Shown in pieces: positions 57,225-64,000 of a stretch of 64,000 nt of DNA. How positions within the stretch are numbered: the first letter of the stretch is position 1; each line of letters starts with the position of its first letter. The notes beneath the pieces are model-generated. The model made no database searches, was not told the origin of the DNA, and saw only the letters and a program-made list of their open reading frames with translations. The DNA comes from Lolium rigidum. Its lineage: Eukaryota; Streptophyta; Magnoliopsida; Poales; Poaceae. The DNA lies in contig NC_061514.1 of assembly GCF_022539505.1 (NCBI RefSeq), forward strand, positions 327,901,090-327,965,089, given 5' to 3'. Both the position numbers and the translations under genes were made by a program.

Positions 57225-58827
57225 TGATGCGTGTAATTGACACGTCCGTTGGGAACCCCAAGAGGAAGGTGTGATGCGCACAGCGGCAAGTTTCCCTCAG
57301 TAAGAAACCAAGGTTTAATCGAACCAGTAGGAGTCAAGAAGCACGTTGAAGGTTGATGGCGGCGGGATGTAGTGCGGCGCAACACCGGAGATTCCGGCGC
57401 CAACGTGGAACCCGCACAACACAACCAAAGTACTTTGCCCCAACGAAACAGATGAGGTTGTAAATCTCACCGGCTTGCTGTAACAAAGGGTTAACCGTAT
57501 TGTGTGGAAGATGATTGTTTGCAAGAAAACAAGTAAAGAACAAGTATTGCAGCAGATTTGTATTTCAAGTATAAAAGAATGGACCGGGGTCCACGAGCTC
57601 ACTAGAGGTGTCTCTCCCATAAGATAAAAGCATGTTGGGTGAACAAATTACAGTCGGGCAATTGACAAATAGAGAGGGCATAACAATGCACATACATGTC
57701 ATGATAAGTACAAGTGAGATTTAATTGGGCATTACGACAAAGTACATAGACCGCCATCCAACCGCATCTATGCCTAAAAAGTCCACCTTCAGAGTTATCA
57801 TCCGAACCCCTTCCAGTATTAAGTTGTAAAACAACAGACAATTGCATTAAGTATGGTGCGTAATGTAATCAATAACTACATCCCCGGACATAGCATCAAT
57901 GTTTTATCCCTAGTGGCAACAGCACATCCATAACCTTAGGGGTTTCTGTCACTCCCCGCATTCACGGAGACATGAACCCACTATCGAGCATAAATACTCC
58001 CTCTTGGAGTTACTAGCATCAACTTGGCCGCAGCCTCTACTAATAACGGAGAGCATGCAAGATCATAAACAACACATAGGTAATAACTTGATAATTAACA
58101 TAACATGGTATTCTCTATCCATCGGATCCCGACAAACACAACATATAGCATTACAGTATAGATGATCTTGATCATGTTAGGCAGCTCACAAGATCCAACA
58201 ATGAAGCACAATGAGGAGAAGACAACCATCTAGCTACCGCTATGGACCCATAGTCCAGGGGTGAACTACTCACTCATCACTCCGGAGGCGACCATGGCGG
58301 TGAAGAGTCCTCCGGGAGATGAATCCCCTCTCCGGCAGGGTGCCGGAGGAGATCTCCGGAATCCCCCGAGATGGGATTGGCGGCGGCGGCGTCTCCGGGA
58401 AGGTTTTCCGTATCGTGGTTTTTCGCATCGGGGGTTTCGCGACGGAGGCTATAAGTAGGCGGAAGGGCAGAGTCGGAGGGCTGACGAGGGGCCCACACCA
58501 TAGGGCGGCACGGGCCCCCCTATGGCCGCACGGCCCTATGGTGGCGGCGCCTCATCGCCCCACTTCGTATCTCTTTCGGTCTTCTGGAAGGTTCGTGGCA
58601 AAATAGGACCCTGGGCATTGATTTCGTCCAATTCCGAGAATATTTCGTTACTAGGATTTCTGAAACCAAAAACAGCAGAAAACAAAGAATCGGCTCTTCG
58701 GCATCTTGTTAATAGGTTAGTTCCAGAAAATGCACGAATATGACATAAAGTGTGCATAAAACATGTAGATATCATCAATAATGTGGCATGGAACATAAGA
58801 AATTATCGATACGTCGGAGACGTATCA
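57225..58827 (-). repeat. S3 5' LTR
   Basis: 1603 bases, TG...CA, partner of 50681-52267. Confidence 0.93.
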
Positions 58828-58832
58828 GTGTC

Positions 58833-59358
58833 GATGGAGATGCCTTCCGGGGGCACTTCCCCGTCCCGGCGGCGTGCCGGAACAGAGACTCATGTCCCCC
58901 AGATCTTGGCTTCGCGATGGCGGCGGCTCTGGAAGGTTTCTCGTACCGTGGCTTTTCCGTATAGGGTTTTCGCGACGGAGTCCTTAAGTAGGCGGAAGGG
59001 CAGCCTCGGAGGGGCCCTGGTGGGCCCACACAGTAGGGGGGCACGCCCCACCCCTTGGACGCGCCGCCCTGGCGTGTGGGGCCCCCTGGCTCCTCTCCGG
59101 TACTTCTTCGATGCTTTGGAACCTTCCGGGAAAAATAAGATGCTTGGCGTTGATTTCGTCCAATTCCGAGAATATTTCCTTACTAGGATTTCTGAAACCA
59201 AAAACAGCAGAAAACAGGAACTGGCACTTCGGCATCTCGTCAATAGGTTAGTGCCAGAAAATGCATAATAATGACATATAATGTGTATAAAACATGTGAG
59301 TATCATCATAAAAGTAGCATGGAACATAAGAAATTATAGATACGTTTGGGACGTATCA
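58833..59358 (-). repeat. W1 3' LTR, part 3
   Basis: Continues 50680 after S3 and ends GACGTATCA at 59358. Its terminal segment resembles the S LTR terminus (GATACGT...ACGTATC), showing the two families share LTR ends. Confidence 0.88.
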
Positions 59359-61972
59359 AGCATCCCTAGCTTAGTTCCTACTCGCCCTCGAGTAGGTAAA
59401 CGATAACAAGGATAATTTATGAAGTGACATGCTATCATAATCTTGATCAATACTATTGTAAAGCATATGAGATGAATGAAGTGATTCAAAGCAATGGTAA
59501 AGATAATGACTAAACAACTGAATCATATAGCAAAGACTTTTCATGAATAGTACTTTCAAGACAAGCATCAGTAAGTCTTGCATAAGAGTTAACTCATAAA
59601 GCAATAGATTCAAAGTAAAAGGCATTGAAGCAACACAAAGGATGATTAAGTTTCAGCAATTTCTTTCAACTTGTAACATGTATATCTCATGGATAATTGT
59701 CAACACAAAGTAATATAACAAGTGCAATAGGTAAACATGTAAGAATCAATGCACACAGTTGACACAAGTGTTTGCTTCTAAGATAGAAAGAAGTAGGTAA
59801 ACCGACTCAACAATAAAGTAAAAGATAGGCCCTTCGCAGAGGGAAGCATGGATTACTATATTTGTGCTAGAGCTTTTCATTTTGAAAACAAGAAACAATT
59901 TTGTCAATGGTAGTAATAAATCATATGTGTTATGTATAAGATATCCTATAAGTTGCAACCCTCATGCATAGTATACCAATAGTGCTCGCACCTTGTCCTA
60001 ATTAGCTTGGATTAACATGGATTATCATTGCATAGCATATGTTTCAACCAAGTGTCACAAAGGGGTACCTCTATGCCGCCTCGTACAAAGGTCTAAGGAG
60101 AAGGTTCGCATTGGATTTCTCGCTTTTGATTATTCTCAACTTAGACATCCATACTGGGACAACATAGACAACAGATAATGGACTCCTCTTTAATGCATAA
60201 GCATTCAACAACAGATAATATTCTCATAAGAGATTGAGAATTAATTGTCCAAACTGAAACTTCCACCATGATTCATGGTTTTAGTTAGCGGCCCAATATT
60301 CTTCTCTAACAATATGCATACTCAAACCATTTGATCATGATAAATCACCCTTACTTCAGACAAGACGAACATGCATAGCAACTCACATGATATTCAACAA
60401 TGGTGTAATAGTTGGTGGCGTCCCCAGAAACATGGTTACCGCTCAACAAGCAACTTATAAGAAATAAGATACATAGCTACATATTCTTTACCACAATAGT
60501 TTTTAAGGCTATTTTCCCATGAGCTATATATTGCAAAGACAAAGGATAGAATTTTAAAGGTAGCACTCAAGTAATGTACTTTGGAATGGCAGAGAAATAT
60601 CATGTAGTAGGTAGGTATGGTGGACACAAATGGCATGGTTATTGGCTCAAGGATTTGGATGCACGAGAAGAATTCCTCTCAATACAAGGCTAGGCTAGCA
60701 AGGTTGTTTGAAGCAAACTCAAGTATAAAACGGTGCAGCAAAGCTTACATATGAACATATTGCAAGCATTATAAGATTTTACATCATCTTCCTTGTTGTT
60801 CAAACACCTTAACCAGAAAATATCTAGACTCTAGAGAAACCAATCATGCAAACCAAATTTTAACAAGCTCTATGTAGTTCTTCATCAATAGGTGCAAAGT
60901 ACATGATGCAAGAGCTTAAACATGATCTATTTGAGCACAACAATTGCCAAGTATCAAATTATTCAAGATAATATACCAATTACCACATGAAGCATTTTCT
61001 GTTTCCAACCATATAACAATGAACGAAGCAGTTTCAACCTTCGCCATGAATATTAAAAGTAAAGCTAAGAACACATGTGTTCATACGCAACATCGGAGCG
61101 TGTCTCTCCCACACAAGCATGAATTTATTCAGAGAATGAAAATAACGAAACGAAAATAAAACACACAGACGCTCCAAGTAAAGCACATAAGATGTGACGG
61201 AATAAAAATATAGTTTCACTAGAGGTGACCTGATAAGTTGTCGATGAAGAAGGGGATGCCTTGGGCATCCCCAAGCTTAGATGCTTGAGTCTTCTTGAAA
61301 TATGCAGGTATGAACCACGGGGGCATCCCCAAGCTTAGACCTTTCACTCTTCTTGATCACATTATATCATCCTCCTCTCTTGACCCTTGAAAACTTCCTC
61401 CACACCAAACTCAAAACAAACTCATTAGAGAGTTAGTGCATAATCAAAAATTCACATATTCAGAGGTGACAAAATCATTCTTAACACTTCTGGACATTGC
61501 ACAAAGCTACTGGAAGTTAATGGAACAAAGAAATCCATCCAACACAGCAAAAGAGGCATTGCGAAATAAAAGGCAGAATCTGTCAAAACAGAACAGTCCG
61601 TAAAGACGATTTTTTTAGAGGCACCAGACTTGCTCAGATTAAAATGCTCAAATTGAATGAAAGTTGCGTACATATCTGAGGATCACGCACGTAAATTGGC
61701 AGATTTTTCTGAGTTACCTACAGAGAACCCTGCCCAAATTCGTGACAGCAAGAAATCTGTTCCTGCGCAGTAATCCAAATCTAGTATTGACTTTACTATC
61801 AAAGACTTTACTTGGCACAACAATGCAATAAAATAAAGATAAGGAGAGGTTGCTACAGTAGTAACAACTTCCAAGACTCAAATATAAAACAAAATTGCTG
61901 TAGTAAAATAAAAACATGGGTTATCTCCCAGGAAGTGCTTTCTTTATAGCCATTAAGATGGGCTCAGCAATT
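59359..61972 (-). other. W1 non-coding 3' region
   Basis: Homologous to the 3' regions of S1-S3 but more diverged. Polypurine motif copies lie at 59360-59374 (LTR border), 61265-61280 and 61323-61338, with the same GGGGATGCC-ttg-GGCATCCCC hairpin. No gene. Confidence 0.75.
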
Positions 61973-62719
61973 TTAATGATGCACTCCCAAGAAATAAGAG
62001 TTGAAGCAAAAGAGAGCATCAAGAAGCAAATTCAAAACAAATTTAAACCTAACCCACTTCCTATGAAAAGGAATCTTGTAAATAAACAAGTCATGTAGGC
62101 ATAATGCAACAAGCATAGGAAAACTAGACAAGCGCAACTTCAAGATTTTCAGCATAAAGAGGGGAAACTTAATATTATTAAGATGCATATAACCATGTTT
62201 CCCTCTCTCATAATAACTTTCAGTGGTATCATGAACAAACTCAACAATATAACTATCACATAAAGCATTCTTATTCACATGCATAAAAGTATCATTACTC
62301 TCCACATAAGCATAGTCATTCTTATTAATTGTAGTGGGAGCAAATTCAACAAAGTAGCTATCATTATTATTCTCATCATCAAATATAGGAGGCATAGTAT
62401 AATCATAATAAAATTTATCCTCCATAGTAGGTGGCACCGTAAGACCACTATCATTATAATCATCATAAATAGGAGGCAAAGTATCATCAAAGAAAATTTT
62501 CTCCTCAATGCTTGGGGGACTAAAAATATCATGCTCATCAAAACTAGCTTCCCCAAGCTTAGAACTTTCTATATCATTATCAACAATGGTGTTCAAAGCG
62601 TTCATACTAATATTACTACTAGTATGCAAATAAGGTTCCATAGGTTTTTTAATTTTCGCATCAAACAATCCATGTCTTAACTCAAGAAATAGTTTAAAAA
62701 GCTCACAGTTGTTTTCCAT
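61973..62719 (-). CDS. W1 ORF: acidic protein with hydrophobic C-terminus, unrecognised
   Basis: Intact frame of 248 codons and the only ORF of W1, beginning about 130 bases after the primer site. Residues 1-45 hold no known motif. Residues 45-165 are rich in Asp, Glu and Tyr, with repeated P-P-I-Y-D-D-Y and P-P-I-F-D-D-E units and related F-V-E-F/I-V-E-F pairs. From about residue 180 the sequence turns basic and hydrophobic, with two stretches (near 185-210 and 225-245) that could enter a membrane. It has no gag, protease or pol motif. It stops at the junction with the non-coding 3' region. It could be a remodelled gag-region protein or a relic of an Athila env-like ORF; I cannot decide. Confidence 0.6.
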   Translation of the reverse strand: MENNCELFKLFLELRHGLFDAKIKKPMEPYLHTSSNISMNALNTIVDNDIESSKLGEASFDEHDIFSPPSIEEKIFFDDTLPPIYDDYNDSGLTVPPTMEDKFYYDYTMPPIFDDENNNDSYFVEFAPTTINKNDYAYVESNDTFMHVNKNALCDSYIVEFVHDTTESYYERGKHGYMHLNNIKFPLFMLKILKLRLSSFPMLVALCLHDLFIYKIPFHRKWVRFKFVLNLLLDALFCFNSYFLGVHH

Positions 62720-62850
62720 TATGCCTTACTAATGTTTAACAAGAAACAAAAAGATGCAATTGCAGGAAATAGCTTCGAGCACTCACACACCGGCAACAGT
62801 GCTAGGAAATAGCTTAGTAGTCGGAGGATGTGAATACCTTTTACCTTACC

Positions 62851-62868
62851 TCCCCGGCAATGGCGCCA
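62851..62868 (-). promoter_or_regulatory. W1 primer-binding site, tRNA-Asp type
   Basis: The minus strand reads TGGCGCCATTGCCGGGGA, ten bases after the 5' LTR end at 62879. Confidence 0.85.
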
Positions 62869-62878
62869 GAAAATAGCT

Positions 62879-64000
62879 TGATGTCTAGGCACACTCCTTT
62901 TCATGTAGACAGTGTTGGACCTCCAAGAGCAGAGGTTTGTAGAACAGCAGCAAGTTTCCCTTAAGTGAATCACCCAAGGTTTATCGAACTCAGGGAGGTA
63001 GAGGTCAAAGATATCCCTCTCAAGCAACCCTGCAATTACGATACAAGAAGTCTCTTGTGTCCCCAACACACCTAATACACTTGTCAGATGTATAGGTACA
63101 CTAGTTCGGCGAAGAGATAGTGAAATACAAGTGGTATGAATGAATATGATCAGTAGTAACGGCGCCAGAAAATAGCTTGCTGGCGTGGAGTTGATGGTAG
63201 TAATATTGCAGGAAGTAAAGATGCAGTAAAACAGTAAATAAGCGATGATTGCAGTATTTGGAAACAAGGCCTAGGGATCATACTTTCACTAGTGGACACT
63301 ATCAACATTGATCACATAATAAAAACCACTCTACACTCTCTTGTTGGATGATGAACACCATTAATTGTGTAGGGCTACAAGAGCACCTCAATGCCGGAGT
63401 TAACAAGCTCCACAACATTCGATGTTCGTATTTAAATAACCTTAGACTGCATGATAGACCAACGCAATTATACCGAGTACTAACATAGCATGCACACTGT
63501 CACCATCAAGCTATGAAAGGGGGAATAGATCACATCAATACTATCATAGTAATAGTTAACTCCATAATCTACAAGAGATTACAATCATAAACTACGCCAA
63601 GTACTACATGATGCACACAATGTCACCATTACATCATGGAGGAGGAATAGACTACTTTAATAACATCACTAGAGTAGCACATAGATTAATAGTGTTATAA
63701 AGCACATTCCAATCATAAAGGAATATAAATAAGCACTTCACTATGCTATTCTGAATTACTCTCTGGCAAGATAACGAACTCTAATTCATCATGTAGGCAA
63801 ACCTTAAAGATGTATTCCCAAGTACTAATAAACACCCCACGCTGTCACTGTGAGCATTCATAGGAGGTACTAACACACCACAATTTCATAGAGACATCCA
63901 ACTCAAATCATAACTCAGTGAACAAGTATTCTGTGAAATATAGCCTAAGAGACCCACACGGTGCACACATTGTCACCTTTACACACGTGGGACAAGGGGT
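62879..64000 (-). repeat. W1 5' LTR, cut by window end
   Basis: Starts TGATGTCTAGGC and is collinear with 46707-47785 and then 50408 onward. It contains a primer-site-like block at 63161-63179. The remaining part lies outside the window. Confidence 0.9.

Larger units (their letters stand above)
50681..58827 (-). mobile_element. S3: complete Athila-type non-autonomous Gypsy
   Basis: 8.1 kb, target duplication GTGTC (50676-50680, 58828-58832). It has the same structure as S1 and serves as its complete reference: 5' LTR, tRNA-Asp-like primer site, gag, protease, non-coding 3' region, 3' LTR. There is no RT, RNase H or integrase. It is inserted in a W LTR, as S1 is. Confidence 0.93.
46707..64000 (-). 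mobile_element. W1: non-autonomous Athila-type Gypsy, runs off the window
   Basis: Minus-strand order: 5' LTR (from beyond the window to 62879), tRNA-Asp-like primer site, one ORF (62719-61973), a long non-coding 3' region, and a 3' LTR ending at 46707. The 3' LTR is split into three parts (46707-47785, 50408-50680, 58833-59358) by a W solo LTR and by S3. The interior is only 3.5 kb and has no gag, protease or pol. Its 3' region is clearly related to that of S1-S3, so W and S are sister families. Confidence 0.88.

Overview
The window is a piece of a large grass genome, almost certainly Triticeae (wheat, Aegilops, barley or rye group). It is nearly all nested transposable elements, and I recognise no intact host gene. 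The evidence is the element set: Athila-type Gypsy elements with tRNA-Asp-like primer sites, a BARE/Angela-like Copia LTR, a Sirevirus-like Copia element, TNP2-type CACTA transposons and a Stowaway MITE. Element names are from memory. I therefore use working labels: S and W for two related Athila-type Gypsy families, and J for a solo LTR.

Layout. Bases 1-380 are unassigned. 381-666 is a W LTR fragment, cut by S element S1 (667 to the assembly gap at 6919-7018). 7019-12009 is the least repetitive part: two MITEs, a 91-bp tandem duplication, a 1.5-kb non-autonomous CACTA and one short exon-like stretch. 12010-45290 is one nested block: a minus-strand Sirevirus-like Copia element with target duplication ACATT. 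Three younger elements sit in it: an Angela-like Copia (15501-24047, TSD TGCCG), S2 (26539-33434, TSD GGTTC) and a 9.9-kb CACTA (35109-44974, TSD CAC). 45291-46706 continues the older sequence found at 11878-12009. From 46707 to the window end lies W element W1. Its left LTR is split by a W solo LTR (47786-50402, TSD ACCCA), which is itself split by J (48554-49724, TSD GTAAC), and by S3 (50681-58827, TSD GTGTC).

Biology. All complete retrotransposons here look non-autonomous. S1 and S3 keep gag and protease only. S2 keeps half a gag domain plus a protease fold without its catalytic motif. W1 encodes one unrecognised acidic/hydrophobic protein. The Sirevirus-like element has lost protease and integrase. 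The Angela-like element has similar LTRs around a decayed interior. The CACTA carries a broken transposase plus two accessory genes: a B3-like DNA-binding protein and an intact small protein with an RNase H1-type hybrid-binding domain and a C-terminal membrane segment. That accessory pair is the most interesting biology in the window.

Caution. Repeat copies differ again and again by one-base changes at CAG/CTG (CAG to CGAG, CTG to CTCG). This looks like a long-read base-calling artefact at methylated CHG sites, so some of the frameshifts described below may not be real.
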